From [Synechococcus] sp. NIES-970 (GTDB lineage Bacteria; Cyanobacteriota; Cyanobacteriia; Cyanobacteriales; MRBY01), in the NCBI GenBank assembly GCA_002356215.1, contig AP017959.1:682001-746000 (forward strand): a DNA stretch of 64,000 nt. The letters run 5' to 3'. Positions within the stretch are counted from its first letter, which is position 1. Each line of letters opens with the position of its first letter. Below are positions 10,572-20,900 of the stretch, in pieces. The notes under the pieces were generated by a model. It searched no databases. It was given only the letters and a program-made list of their open reading frames with translations, and was not told where the DNA came from. The position numbers were made by a program, and so were the translations under genes.

Positions 10572-11297
10572 TTACACATAGTTCACTAAACGGGCAAAGC
10601 TCTCGGCCTCTAAGCTGGCGCCCCCAACCAAGGCTCCATCAATTTCCGGTTGTGCCATGATTTCATCGACATTCTCGGGTTTCACGGAGCCGCCATATTG
10701 AATGGTCACATTCTGGTTAGTGAGCTTTTCGCGGATGAGGCCAATTACACGGTTTGCTTCGGTGGCATCGCAGGTATCGCCAGTCCCGATCGCCCAAATG
10801 GGTTCGTAGGCAATGACCAGATTGTTTTGATCGATATCGACTAAATCTTTTTCCAGCTGGGCAAAAATTACGGCTTCAGTTTCGCCCGCATCTCGCTGAG
10901 CTTTGCTTTCGCCCACGCAGAGAATGGGCGTCAAACCATGACGCTGGGCGGCTTGCAAACGCTGATTCACGGTTTCATCGGTTTCGCCGAAATATTGCCG
11001 CCGTTCGCTGTGGCCGACGATGACATAACGGACGCCCATTTCCGTAAGCATCGCCCCAGAAATTTCCCCAGTGAAAGCACCTTCATCGGCCCAATGAATA
11101 TTCTGTGCTCCGAGGCGGATTCGAGTGCCGTGGAGACTTTTGGACATTAAACCAAGGTCGGTAAAGGGGGTACAGAGAACAACTTCTCGTTCCTCATGGT
11201 CGTCGGCAATTTTGGGCAGTAATGCTTTGAGAAATTCTAAAGACTCGCTTTGAGTCTTATACATCTTCCAATTACCCGCAATAATGATCTTTCGCAC
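10572..11297 (-). CDS. tpiA: Triosephosphate isomerase
   Basis: Interconverts dihydroxyacetone phosphate and glyceraldehyde 3-phosphate for the Calvin cycle and glycolysis. I choose the GTG at 11297, giving 241 residues, because AGGAAAG sits just upstream and the protein then begins at the family position ([13 protein letters not shown]). An ATG 11 codons upstream exists but adds a non-family tail. Catalytic residues visible are the Lys of GNWKMYK, the His of VGHSERR and the Glu of [16 protein letters not shown] binds the phosphate. The gene belongs to a minus-strand run with the S66 peptidase upstream and chlD downstream. Confidence 0.96.
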   Translation of the reverse strand: MRKIIIAGNWKMYKTQSESLEFLKALLPKIADDHEEREVVLCTPFTDLGLMSKSLHGTRIRLGAQNIHWADEGAFTGEISGAMLTEMGVRYVIVGHSERRQYFGETDETVNQRLQAAQRHGLTPILCVGESKAQRDAGETEAVIFAQLEKDLVDIDQNNLVIAYEPIWAIGTGDTCDATEANRVIGLIREKLTNQNVTIQYGGSVKPENVDEIMAQPEIDGALVGGASLEAESFARLVNYV

Positions 11298-11380
11298 GGC
11301 TTTCCTACTAATGCTTTCCTTACAATGCACAGGGATCCAGTTTACCCCATTGCTGAGGCGGTGCTAGTGCGGGATAAGCC

Positions 11381-12277
11381 CTAAAGGAAGGATAGTAAAC
11401 CGCGATCGCCATCGAGCATGACGGGCACGCCCACGGGTAAGGCGGCGTTTTCTCCATCATGGCCAAAGGGTAACTGGGCAACGATGGGAATATTCAACTC
11501 TTTCAGGCGATCGCCCAATACTTCCATGACGCTAAAACTGTCCGCTGAACCCAGCTCATCGCAGCGACTAAAGCGACCGAGGGCGATGCCTTTGACTTTC
11601 TCGAATGCTCCCATTAGTCGCCATTGGGTTAAGAGGCGATCGATGCGATAGGGCGCTTCGGTGACATCTTCGAGGGCCAAAATTACCTGGTCAAAATCGG
11701 GTTGTAATTTCGTTTTTAAAATGTGGGTGGCCACAGTTAAATTCGCTGGCAATAAGATTCCCTTTGCTTGACCCCAGCCCCAACCTTCCCCTTGGAGTGG
11801 TGCTAACGGTTTCCCGGCTAAAAAATCAAATAAACGCTGCTTTGACCAGTCGGGCTCCGCAGCAAAAGTGGTTAAAACGGGGCCATGGAGACTGGCGATT
11901 CCCACCGTCCCTAAACTCCAGAGCAGGCTGGTGATATCTGAAAAGCCAATCAGCCATTTGGGAGTCATTGAGTCGATTTTCCAGTCCCAATCTTCCAACA
12001 GACGCATGCCGCCATAGCCGCCCCGCGCACAGAGAATGCCTTTGCATGCTGGGTCAAACCAAGCTTCGGCCAAGGCATCGCGTCTTCCCTGATCCGTCCC
12101 AGCCAAATAGCCCCAGCACGCATCCCAACCCGTCGTCAGTTCTACACGATAGCCCTGCGATCGCCAAACGTCTACCCCCGCCCAAAATGCATCCTGTTCT
12201 AACAAACGACCACTGGGGGCGATCGCCTTCAATAAATCCCCCGGTTGTAACCAAGGGGGCAGCCTCAATTTATTCAT
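11381..12277 (-). CDS. LD-carboxypeptidase (peptidase S66 family)
   Basis: Cytoplasmic serine peptidase of the muramoyl-tetrapeptide carboxypeptidase/MccF family, which removes the terminal D-alanine from recycled murein tetrapeptides. The 298-residue length is normal. The start MNKLRLPPWLQPGDLLKAIAPSG fits the family N-terminus. The oxyanion region is ARGGYGGMRLL, the nucleophile Ser is in IGFSDITS, and the Glu/His partners are probably in ALEDVTEAPYRIDR and PFGHDGEN. An MccF-like self-immunity role is possible, but no microcin genes are present, so cell-wall recycling is the better reading. It lies 35 bases downstream of the DUF3493 gene, so co-transcription is likely. Confidence 0.88.
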   Translation of the reverse strand: MNKLRLPPWLQPGDLLKAIAPSGRLLEQDAFWAGVDVWRSQGYRVELTTGWDACWGYLAGTDQGRRDALAEAWFDPACKGILCARGGYGGMRLLEDWDWKIDSMTPKWLIGFSDITSLLWSLGTVGIASLHGPVLTTFAAEPDWSKQRLFDFLAGKPLAPLQGEGWGWGQAKGILLPANLTVATHILKTKLQPDFDQVILALEDVTEAPYRIDRLLTQWRLMGAFEKVKGIALGRFSRCDELGSADSFSVMEVLGDRLKELNIPIVAQLPFGHDGENAALPVGVPVMLDGDRGLLSFL

Positions 12278-12312
12278 TTACGAACCGACAGATGGATGTT
12301 GCCAAACTAAGG

Positions 12313-12579
12313 TTATTTTTTGTTCTGACTGGCGAGTTTCTTTTTATTTTCCCAACGCCAGAGAAAAACCATTAACCCCACGACGCCAGCCTGTACCGCT
12401 AGATTTGGAATGGCCTGTTGTAAGTCTCGACCAGCGGCAATTTGCAACAAAAAGATCATCCCACCTACAGCCCCCGAAAAACCAAAACTTAAATACACAA
12501 ATTGCCGGAGGGTGCGGTAGGGATTTTGCGCTTCGGCCCGGAGCCGCGCCATTTTTTCGGGGGTGAATTTCTGTGCCAT
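12313..12579 (-). CDS. DUF3493 (LPA1/Rep27-like) membrane protein
   Basis: An 88-residue protein with a charged N-terminus and two transmembrane helices (about 25-47 and 58-76), ending in a lysine-rich tail. The pattern EAQNPYRTLRQFVYLSFG is what I know from DUF3493, a family of cyanobacteria and plastids related to the membrane part of LPA1/Rep27, which is involved in photosystem II assembly and repair. The family link is from memory and moderately secure; a role in PSII assembly here is inference. The gene lies between rseP and the S66 peptidase on the minus strand. Confidence 0.72.
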   Translation of the reverse strand: MAQKFTPEKMARLRAEAQNPYRTLRQFVYLSFGFSGAVGGMIFLLQIAAGRDLQQAIPNLAVQAGVVGLMVFLWRWENKKKLASQNKK

Positions 12580-12627
12580 GCTTATACCAATTGCTGGGGG
12601 TTGACCATGGCCAACCCCTGGGTTGAT

Positions 12628-13719
12628 TTAACGAATTAGATTCTGAAAAAAGGCCAAATTAACCGTATCGCGCACAATGAGGAAAACCCCAAGGCCCAAC
12701 AAGAGCACAAGGCCCGTTTGCATAATGTTTTCCTGGAGACGCATCGGCAAGGGCTTACCGCGAATCCCTTCGACGAGCAGAAAGGCTAACTGGCCTCCAT
12801 CGAGGGCCGGCAGGGGGAGGATGTTGATAATCGCCAGGTTGATGCTGATCAAGGAGCCAAACTGAAATAAATTGCTCAGGTCATCTTTGGCTAAATCTGC
12901 GCCCACAGCGACGATCGCCACGGGGCCAGCCACCTGTTGGGCTGTTTCGCTGAAATTAAAAATCAGTTGCCCAAACCCTTGGACTGTTAAACTCGCAAGC
13001 CGTTGAAATTCTCGAGATCCCGCCTGGAGCGCCGCGACTGGATTCCCCGCACGATTTCGAACAATTTCACCATTGGGGGCCAACATCACCCCGATTCGGC
13101 CTTGACCATCACTATCAGCATCAGGGGTTACAGTCAGGGAAAGCTCATCTTCACCCCGTTTTATCTGGAGATCGAGGGCGGTATTGGCTGCATTTTGGAT
13201 TTCTTCCCGCAGTTGTTCAAGGGCAGCCTGGCCACTGGGGAGGACCTGGCCATTGATCCCAAGGACAATGTCACCACTCTGCATGCCGGCTTGGGCCGCG
13301 GGGGAATCTACAACGGTGAGGACTTCAGGGATGCGGACACCAGGCTGGTAGTCAATATCCTGGAAACCGACAGTACCGGCCTGCACCACTAAGAGAAAGT
13401 AGGCAAAAATTAAGTTGGCAATAACGCCCGCACTGATCACAATTGCCCGGTCAAACACGGGGCGGTTACGGAGAAGATCGGGGTCTTCTGGGGGAATATC
13501 GCTGTCTGGATCATCGTCAGGAAAGCCCACGTAGCCACCGAGGGGAAAGGCGCGCACGGCGTATTCTGTTTCTTTGCCCTGGTATTTCAGGAGGGTCGGC
13601 CCAAAACCGATAGAAAAACGGTTGACATGAATCTTTTGGAGTCGGGCTGCTGAGAAGTGACCAAGTTCATGGACCACGATGAGGAGTGCCAAAACTGCGA
13701 TCGCCGCCAGTACGGACAT
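12628..13719 (-). CDS. rseP: RIP metalloprotease RseP (site-2 protease, M50)
   Basis: Intramembrane zinc protease that cuts membrane-anchored regulators such as anti-sigma factors. From the ATG at 13719 it has 363 residues; the open frame extends 41 codons further but that stretch is not family-like. The zinc motif HELGH is at residues 17-21 in the first helix. A PDZ domain covers about 125-205, and the second metal motif, PLPALDGGQL, is in the C-terminal membrane part. It is divergent from the RND adaptor gene, and the DUF3493 gene follows 48 bases downstream. Confidence 0.95.
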   Translation of the reverse strand: MSVLAAIAVLALLIVVHELGHFSAARLQKIHVNRFSIGFGPTLLKYQGKETEYAVRAFPLGGYVGFPDDDPDSDIPPEDPDLLRNRPVFDRAIVISAGVIANLIFAYFLLVVQAGTVGFQDIDYQPGVRIPEVLTVVDSPAAQAGMQSGDIVLGINGQVLPSGQAALEQLREEIQNAANTALDLQIKRGEDELSLTVTPDADSDGQGRIGVMLAPNGEIVRNRAGNPVAALQAGSREFQRLASLTVQGFGQLIFNFSETAQQVAGPVAIVAVGADLAKDDLSNLFQFGSLISINLAIINILPLPALDGGQLAFLLVEGIRGKPLPMRLQENIMQTGLVLLLGLGVFLIVRDTVNLAFFQNLIR

Positions 13720-13884
13720 AACGTTCTCTTGTATTTCGATAAATTTTGATGTTCTAGCTATTGTAGGCGATCGCCATCCGTGGCGGGCTACCGACCAAAC
13801 TCGGCTCGAAGTGCTAGAATCAGCGGCGACAAGCCCCTTCAAAAAACTTTACTTTTCCTCTATCCCTCTCTGTGGTGATCTTCC

Positions 13885-15147
13885 ATGGCTCAGCAAATCA
13901 AAGCCCCCATCGGTATCTGTGCCTCCTTACTCTTGGCCTTTGGTGCGACAGGATGCGCCCTAGAACGAAATACCAACGCCCAACCTGCCCGTAACGAAGA
14001 CCAAGCTGAGCGGCCCCCCCTAGTGGACGTGGCGATCGCCGCCAGCACAGAAACAAACTCTGACACTGCCAGCTATACCGGGACTACCGGAGCCCTTAGA
14101 ACCGTAGTTGTGCGATCGCGGGCCGAAGGACAACTCCTCGTCCTCAATGCCGATGTCGGGGATGTTGTGCGTCAAGGTCAATCATTGGCCACCATCGAAC
14201 AAAATTTACCCCTCACTGAGGTGAACCAAGCCGAAGCAGAATTGGCCGCCCGCCAGTTTGAAGTCCGGGAAGCCGAAGCCGTCCTCGCAGAAACCAAAGC
14301 CCAGGTAGAACGTAACCGGGCTGAGTTAAAGCAAGCGGAAGCCGATGCCCAGCGGTTCCAAAGTCTGGCTGAATCTGGGGCGATCGCCGCGCAACAGGCC
14401 GAAGTGGCCCAGACCCAAAAGGCCACTGCCGCCCAGGTATTACGAGCCAGCCAGGAACAGGTGACCACCAGACAACAGGCGATTTCTGCCGCAAAACAGC
14501 GGGTCACAGCGCAACAGGCGATCCTGGCCCAGGCCCGGGAACGGCTTACCTATACGCAAATCTCTGCCCCCCAAAGCGGGGTTGTGCTCAGTAAACAAGC
14601 AGAAGCTGGGGATACGCTCCAAGGGGGCCAAACCCTTTTAGAAATCGGTGACCTCAGCACAATCAAAGTAGAAATTCAAGTTTCCGACCGGGATCTGAGT
14701 CAATTCAGCTTGGGGCAAGCGGTGAATGTGAATCTTGATGCTTTCCCTGGTGAAAACTTTGCGGGGGAAGTGACCCGCATTTCCCCCGTGGCTGATGCCG
14801 CTGCCCGCTTAATCCCGATTGAGGTGGCGATCGCCAACCCCGAAGGAAAAATCGCCACCGGATTATTGGCCCGGGTGAGTATTGGGAGCCCTTCCCTCAC
14901 GGAGGCGGTAATGATTCCGGTGGAAGCGTTGAACATTGGTGAAGGAACCAATGAAAATACCCTCTTTGTGCCAGTTACCCAGGGAGAAGAAACCACCGTC
15001 CAAGCTCGTCCCGTCCAGGTTGGCCCCGAAGACAATGGCATGGTAGAAATCCTCAGCGGCCTCAGTGCCGGGGAGCGCTACATTGCCAAAAGCGATCGCC
15101 CACTAGCGACTGGTCAGACGGTACGCCTGAGCTTGCTTTCCAATTAA
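13885..15147 (+). CDS. RND efflux periplasmic adaptor (membrane fusion protein), lipoprotein
   Basis: Adaptor subunit linking an inner-membrane RND pump to an outer-membrane channel. The N-terminus has a signal sequence ending in a lipobox-like FGATGC (Cys at about 29). A biotinyl-lipoyl half (VVVRSRAEGQL) precedes a long Ala/Gln-rich coiled coil (about 105-215), then the second lipoyl half (YTQISAPQSGVVLSKQAEAGD) and the beta-barrel part. Its length of 420 is usual. Its natural partner is probably the RND pump starting at 17968, from which the arsenic cassette separates it. No outer-membrane TolC-like gene is in the window. Confidence 0.93.
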   Translation: MAQQIKAPIGICASLLLAFGATGCALERNTNAQPARNEDQAERPPLVDVAIAASTETNSDTASYTGTTGALRTVVVRSRAEGQLLVLNADVGDVVRQGQSLATIEQNLPLTEVNQAEAELAARQFEVREAEAVLAETKAQVERNRAELKQAEADAQRFQSLAESGAIAAQQAEVAQTQKATAAQVLRASQEQVTTRQQAISAAKQRVTAQQAILAQARERLTYTQISAPQSGVVLSKQAEAGDTLQGGQTLLEIGDLSTIKVEIQVSDRDLSQFSLGQAVNVNLDAFPGENFAGEVTRISPVADAAARLIPIEVAIANPEGKIATGLLARVSIGSPSLTEAVMIPVEALNIGEGTNENTLFVPVTQGEETTVQARPVQVGPEDNGMVEILSGLSAGERYIAKSDRPLATGQTVRLSLLSN

Positions 15148-15170
15148 TCGCTACGGGCTACACTAGAAAC

Positions 15171-15186
15171 ATCAAGTTTTTTTGAT
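15171..15186. promoter_or_regulatory. ArsR-type operator before arsR
   Basis: Perfect inverted repeat ATCAA-N6-TTGAT, 12 bases upstream of the arsR ATG. The same palindrome with the same spacing occurs before acr3. ArsR/SmtB repressors bind palindromes of this kind, so autoregulation by ArsR is the likely role. Confidence 0.75.
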
Positions 15187-15197
15187 TATTTGTGCCC

Positions 15198-15524
15198 ATG
15201 ATTGTCACCCAAGACCGGATCGAAACCACCACTCTGTTACAAGGATTTAAGGCGATCGCCGACCCGATCCGTTTGGAGATCCTCGAACGGCTGCGCACCC
15301 AGGAACTCTGTGTGTGTGAACTCTGTGATGTCTTGGGTCTCAAGCAATCAAAGCTGTCTTTTCACCTGAAAATTCTTAAAGAAAGTGAATTAGTCCTCAC
15401 CCGCCAGGATGGGCGCTGGATTTATTATCGGCTTAATTTAGCCCAATTCATCGCCCTAGAGACCTATTTAGCCACCTACCGCCGTTTTGGGGAGATTCTC
15501 CCCGCCCGGCCCTGCCCAGATTAA
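15198..15524 (+). CDS. arsR: Arsenite-responsive repressor, ArsR family
   Basis: Winged-helix dimeric repressor that leaves DNA when As(III) or Sb(III) binds. The ATG at 15198 gives 108 residues; a GTG two codons upstream is also possible. The metal site resembles the ELCVC motif of ArsR, with Cys38, Cys40 and Cys43 in the recognition region, next to the helix-turn-helix GLKQSKLSFHLKILKESELV. The C-terminal RPCPD adds one further Cys. The gene heads acr3, arsH and arsC, and the ATCAA-N6-TTGAT operators before arsR and before acr3 suggest that it controls both itself and the resistance genes. Confidence 0.94.
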   Translation: MIVTQDRIETTTLLQGFKAIADPIRLEILERLRTQELCVCELCDVLGLKQSKLSFHLKILKESELVLTRQDGRWIYYRLNLAQFIALETYLATYRRFGEILPARPCPD

Positions 15525-15543
15525 AATCAGGCAAAAAGCACAA

Positions 15544-15559
15544 ATCAATTTTTTTTGAT
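15544..15559. promoter_or_regulatory. ArsR-type operator before acr3
   Basis: A second perfect ATCAA-N6-TTGAT, identical in both arms and spacing to the one at 15171-15186. It lies 40 bases upstream of the acr3 ATG, in the arsR-acr3 gap, which implies an internal regulated promoter for acr3-arsH-arsC. Confidence 0.75.
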
Positions 15560-15598
15560 ATATTGTTCCTGTCCAGTTCTCACAGGAAACATTTGGCC

Positions 15599-16735
15599 AT
15601 GGTTCAACCCAAGGCGGTACAGGCTGGTGGACAGCTGAATATTTTCGAAAAATATCTCACCCTCTGGGTGGCACTCTGCATTATCGGTGGCATTGGTCTG
15701 GGTCGTCTCTTCCCGGCGATCGCCCAAACTTTGGATGCGATGAGCGTCTACAACGTCTCGTTACCGATCGCGGTGTGTCTATTTTTTATGATGTACCCGA
15801 TCATGGTGAAAATTGATTTTTCCCAGGCAGTGAAAGCGGCCCAAACGCCGCAGCCCGTAGCCTTGACCCTGGTGGTTAATTGGCTGATCAAACCCTTTAC
15901 GATGCTCGCCCTCGCCCAATTTTTTTTGGGGTATTTGTTCCGGCCGCTCCTGTCGGCGACAGAATTGATTCGGGGCAGTGAGATTGCCTTGGCGGATTCT
16001 TACATTGCCGGCTGCATTTTGTTGGGGATTGCCCCTTGTACGGCGATGGTGTTGATGTGGGGTTACCTCTCCTATAGCAATCAGGGTCACACCCTCGTGA
16101 TGGTGGCGGTGAACTCTTTGATGATGCTCTTTGTCTATGCGCCCCTGGGGAAATGGCTCCTGGCAACCAATAACTTGACCGTGCCCTGGCAAACCATCGT
16201 TTACTCGGTGCTGATCTATGTGGGGTTGCCCCTGGCGGCGGGGATGCTCAGTCGGCAGTGGATTTTGCGCCATCGCGGGCGGGAATGGTTTGAGACTGTG
16301 TTTCTCAGATATCTCAATCCCGTGGCGATTATTGCCCTGCTGACCACCCTGCTACTGTTGTTTGCTCTCAAAGGGGAATTGATTGTTAACAATCCTCTGC
16401 ATATTCTTCTCATCGCCATCCCCCTATTTATTCAGACCAACGTAATTTTTCTGATCACCTATGTTGCGGCGCAAAAACTGAGCTTTTTTTATGAAGATGC
16501 GGCCCCGGCTGCACTCATTGGAGCCAGTAATCATTTCGAGGTGGCGATCGCCACGGCCATTGTCTTGTTCGGCCTTGATTCTGGGGCAGCCCTGGCCACA
16601 GTGGTGGGCGTCTTGATCGAAGTACCTGCGATGTTAATGCTGGTGAAATTTTGCCAAAAAACTGCCTTTTGGTTTCCCCGAGAACCAGAAAAAGCCACCC
16701 TTTTCGATCCCCGCTGCCTCAATTACAAGCCCTAA
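15599..16735 (+). CDS. acr3: Arsenite efflux permease, Acr3 family
   Basis: Inner-membrane carrier that expels arsenite using the membrane potential. The ATG at 15599 gives 378 residues with about ten hydrophobic helices; a TTG 12 codons upstream overlaps the operator region and is less likely. The hallmark GIAPCTAMVLMWGYLS with the conserved, functionally important Cys in helix 4 is present, as is SNHFEVAIATAI near the C-terminus. In Synechocystis the equivalent gene is called arsB although it is of the Acr3 type. It is followed after 26 bases by arsH. Confidence 0.95.
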   Translation: MVQPKAVQAGGQLNIFEKYLTLWVALCIIGGIGLGRLFPAIAQTLDAMSVYNVSLPIAVCLFFMMYPIMVKIDFSQAVKAAQTPQPVALTLVVNWLIKPFTMLALAQFFLGYLFRPLLSATELIRGSEIALADSYIAGCILLGIAPCTAMVLMWGYLSYSNQGHTLVMVAVNSLMMLFVYAPLGKWLLATNNLTVPWQTIVYSVLIYVGLPLAAGMLSRQWILRHRGREWFETVFLRYLNPVAIIALLTTLLLLFALKGELIVNNPLHILLIAIPLFIQTNVIFLITYVAAQKLSFFYEDAAPAALIGASNHFEVAIATAIVLFGLDSGAALATVVGVLIEVPAMLMLVKFCQKTAFWFPREPEKATLFDPRCLNYKP

Positions 16736-16761
16736 TTTCCCAATCTCAATAGCTGTTATCA

Positions 16762-17382
16762 ATGCCTACTTTCGACCATCCCCCCCGGATTCTCTTTCTC
16801 TATGGTTCCCTCCGGGAGCGTTCCTATAGCCGCCTATTAGCAGAAGAAGCCGCCCGCATTATTACCGACCTTGGGGCTGAGGTGAAATTCTATGATCCCA
16901 GGGATTTACCCCTGCGGGGCCGCGTAGAAAATACCCATCCCAAAGTGCAGGAATTATTAGAACTGACCCAATGGTCAGAGGGGCAAGTGTGGTCTTCCCC
17001 AGAAATGCATGGCAACATCACCGGCATCTTGAAAAATCAGATCGACTGGATTCCTTTGGAAATCGGCTCTGTCCGGCCCACCCAAGGGAAAACCCTCGCC
17101 CTAATGCAAGTCAGTGGTGGCTCCCAGTCTTTTAATGCGGTGAATACGATGCGGATTTTGGGGCGGTGGATGCGGATGTTTACGATCCCCAACCAATCCT
17201 CCGTCGCCAAAGCTTATCAGGAGTTCCATGAAGACGGCAGGATGAAAGATTCTCCCTATCGAGACCGGGTAATCGATGTGATGGAAGAGCTCTATAAATT
17301 CACCCTCCTGCTGCGGGACAAAGTCGATTATTTGACCGATCGCCACAGCGAAAGAAAAGCCCGTGACTCGCAAGATTCCTAA
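16762..17382 (+). CDS. arsH: ArsH, NADPH-dependent FMN oxidoreductase
   Basis: Flavoprotein of the NADPH:FMN reductase family found in many arsenic operons; homologues oxidise trivalent organoarsenicals and reduce quinones or metals. The 206 residues include the FMN phosphate loop [13 protein letters not shown] and the ArsH signature [20 protein letters not shown]. The C-terminus is rich in charged residues as in family members. It is the third gene of the arsenic cassette, between acr3 and arsC, matching the known cyanobacterial order arsB-arsH-arsC. Confidence 0.95.
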   Translation: MPTFDHPPRILFLYGSLRERSYSRLLAEEAARIITDLGAEVKFYDPRDLPLRGRVENTHPKVQELLELTQWSEGQVWSSPEMHGNITGILKNQIDWIPLEIGSVRPTQGKTLALMQVSGGSQSFNAVNTMRILGRWMRMFTIPNQSSVAKAYQEFHEDGRMKDSPYRDRVIDVMEELYKFTLLLRDKVDYLTDRHSERKARDSQDS

Positions 17383-17429
17383 TTTCTAACCACTGCATCA
17401 CTTATCCAATCCCATAACGGAGCAACCCC

Positions 17430-17828
17430 ATGAAACGCATTATGTTTGTGTGTCGTAAAAATTCCTGCCGTTCCCAAATGGCGGAAGGCTGGACCAGGCA
17501 CCTCGGCGGCGACAAAGTGATTGTCCATAGTTCTGGCCTCGAAGCCTCTCGCGTCCATCCGGGGGCGATCGCCGCCATGGCCGAAGCGGGCATCGATATC
17601 ACTGCCCAAACGTCGAATCCCCTGGATGAATTTAGTGCTGAAGATTATGACGCAGTGGTTTCCCTCTGCGGCTGCGGTGTCAATTTACCGCCGGAATGGG
17701 TGACCCGCGACATTTTTGAAGATTGGCAACTCCAAGATCCCGATGGCCAACCCCCGGAAGTTTTCCAACGGGTACGAGATGAAATTAAGGAACACGTCAA
17801 GGATTTGTTAAATAAGTTAAGCTCTTGA
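17430..17828 (+). CDS. arsC: Arsenate reductase, low-molecular-weight phosphatase type
   Basis: Reduces arsenate to arsenite, which Acr3 then exports. The 132-residue protein has the phosphatase-like loop C-X5-R as CRKNSCR at residues 8-14. It also has Cys80 and Cys82 in SLCGCGVNLP. The catalytic triad Cys8/Cys80/Cys82 is that described for the Synechocystis enzyme, a hybrid using the glutathione/glutaredoxin system with a thioredoxin-family fold. The start follows a purine-rich ACGGAG at 17417-17422. It is the last gene of the cassette. Confidence 0.94.
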   Translation: MKRIMFVCRKNSCRSQMAEGWTRHLGGDKVIVHSSGLEASRVHPGAIAAMAEAGIDITAQTSNPLDEFSAEDYDAVVSLCGCGVNLPPEWVTRDIFEDWQLQDPDGQPPEVFQRVRDEIKEHVKDLLNKLSS

Positions 17829-17967
17829 GGGAAATAACCTGGGTTTGCCTGGGCAAAAATGTCAAGAAACGCTTATAAATACTTTTTTTGCGGCATTTTG
17901 AACCGAAAGCAAACCCCTAACGTCCAAATAGCACCCATTGTTTTCTCTCTCCCACGGTGAATTCGCC

Positions 17968-20900
17968 ATGAGCGCAAAATCGAACCTCAGCTTGACGACC
18001 ATCGCCATCCGGCGTCATATCGGGACCTTAATGTTGACGATCGCCGTGGTGGTGATGGGTCTTTATTCCATCTTCCAGATGCCAGTAGATTTGCTGCCTT
18101 CGATCACCTATCCACGCATTGGGGTCCGGGCGGATGCCCCTGGGGTAGTACCCGAAGTCGCTGTTAACGAAATTACCCGTCCCCTCGAAGAAGCATTGGC
18201 AGCCACCGAAGGCGTTACCCAAATTTTTTCCCAGACTAGGGAAGGTCGCATCAGCATTGATTTATTTTTCCAGCCCGGCGCTGATGTGGATCAAGCCCTC
18301 AACGACACAACCGCAGCTCTTAATCGTGCGCGCAACTCTCTCCCCGACAGCATCAGCCAACCCCAGGTTTTTAAGTTTGACCCATCCCAGTTGCCTGTTT
18401 ATGAGATGGCTCTTACTTCTAGTTCGTTAGCGCCTGTCGATCTCCGTATTTTTGCCGAGAATGAACTAGCCAGAGAACTGATTCGTGTTCCAGGGGTAGC
18501 CAATGTGGATATTTCTGGTGGTGTCGAAGAAGAAATTCAAGTCAATCTCGATTTACGCCGCCTCCAGGCTCTCGGTTTAGATATTCCGACGGTCCTCAAT
18601 GCAATCCGGGAACGAAACCAAGATACCTCCGGGGGTTTGCTGAGGGGCGGTAATCAGGAATCTCTCACGCGCCTTGTGGGTCAACTGCAGGATGTCAATG
18701 AAATTCGCAGTCTTCCCGTCCGCCTAGGTACACCAGAAAACCCCCAGACGATTACCCTCCAGGATGTGGCAGAAATTACCGACGGCACTGTGGAAGAACG
18801 CCTCGTAGTGACCCTCAATGGTCAACCAGCGGTGAAGGTGAGTGTTCAGAAACAGCCCGATGCGAATACGGTGCAGGTGGTCGATGGGGTCAAGGCAAAG
18901 TTAGCTGAGCTCCAGAATGCAGGGGCCATGCCAGCGGATATGGATATGACTGCGACCCTGGATGAATCTCAGTTTATCCGCAGCTCAATTCAAAACGTGG
19001 CGGTGTCGGGTTTAACTGGGGCAATTTTGGCGGCGATCGCCGTTTTGCTTTTTCTGGGTTCTGTGCGCCAGACCTTGATTATTGTGCTGTCAATTCCCCT
19101 GGCGACCCTGACAGCAATTATCTTGATGTCTAGTTTTAATCTGTCCCTCAATGTCTTTAGTTTGGGGGGGTTGGCCCTTGGGGTCGGGGTTGTGGTGGAT
19201 AACGCCATTGTCATGCTCGAAAATATCACCACTGGTGTAGAAAAAGCGACTCAGGACAACCGCTCTCGCCGTTTGCTGCAACGCACGGTGGAAGGAAGTA
19301 GCCAAGAATTAGAATCAGCTCTCTTTGCTTCGACCACCACCAACCTCGTTTCTGTGTTGCCATTTCTGCTCATCGGGGGCTTTCTGGCACTGATCTTCAG
19401 TGAGCTGATCCTCACTATTAGTTTTTCGGTGGCGGCATCATTAATTATTGCCCTCACAGTTGTACCGGCCCTGTCGTCGCGTTTGCTGGCGATTCGTTGG
19501 TCGAGCCGCCTACAATATGCTGCTCCGATTCGGTTATTTGGGGGATTCATCGACCGCTTAACCAAGTTTTATGGTCGTTTTCTAGGTGGGATTCTCCGCC
19601 ACAGATTGTTTGTCATTGCTGGGGCGATCGCCATTTTCGGTGGCAGTAGTTTTTGGATGGTGGGCCAACTCCCCCAGGAAATTTTGCCCCGGATCAACAC
19701 AGGCCAGGCAGAACTACGGGCGAGTTTTCCACCGGGAACCACAGTCGAAGAAAATCGGCAGGCGATGCAGGTTGTGGAAGAAATATTACTCGCCCAACCG
19801 GAAACAGAATATGTCTTTACCACTTCTGGCGGGGCACTGTTTGGGAATGCCACTGTAAACAACGCTCTCCAGGGCTCCAGTAGCATCACCCTAAAACCAA
19901 ATACCAATGTCCAAGCCTACGTAGGTCGCGTCAACAATCTGATCGCAGAAGAAGTTCAAATGATTGGGACTTCAATTCGGATGCGCCCCGGTACGGTGCG
20001 GGGTTTAATTTTGAGTAATTCTCCCTCCCGGGCCGATGTGGATATTTCGCTTCAGGGGGCTAACACCGCTGCTCTAGAACAAGCTGGCGAACAGGTATTG
20101 GCAGCTCTTGAGGAACGAGCAAGCCTCGCTGCCTATGAACCCGATGCAACCCCACCCCAACCGGAAGTGCAAATTCTCCCCGATTGGCAACGGGTTGCTT
20201 CTCTAGGGCTTTCCGCCGAGGCGATTGGCAGCACGATCCAAACAGTCATCGATGGAGCAGTGCCCACCCAACTGCAGCGGGGCGATCGCCTGGTGGATAT
20301 CCGCGTTCAACTGGAGCCCCAAACAATTCAACAGGCGGCTCAACTGCGGAGCATTCCCCTTTTTACCAGTACCCAACAGCCTGTTCAACTAGGAGATTTG
20401 GCGACGATCACCTCCGGTGATGCCCCTGGGGAAATTCAACGGATTAACCAACGGCAGGTATTGATCCTCGAAGGGACCCTTGCAGAAGGCGTCAACCTCA
20501 GTGATGCCCTCACGGAAGCCAATGAGATTATTGGCAGCCTCGATCTTCCTCAGGGAGTGAGCTTGTTACCCAGTTCCGCCGCGGAAACCAATCGCCAAAT
20601 TCAACTGGCCCTGAAGGTACTGGGGGGCATGGCGGCCTTCCTGGTGTTCGTGGTGATGGCGGTACAATACAACTCTTTGATCGACCCGCTGGTGATCATG
20701 CTTACGGTTCCCCTTGCCCTGGCAGGCGGGATTTTGGGCCTGTTTGTCACCCAAACGGCGATCGGGGCGACGGTGATTGTGGGGGCAGTACTCCTCGTGG
20801 GAATCGTCGTCAACAACGCGATCATCATGGTGGAATTGGCGAACCAGATTCGGGAACGCGATCGCCTCAGTTATCGCGCGGCTATCTTAGAAGCGGCCCC

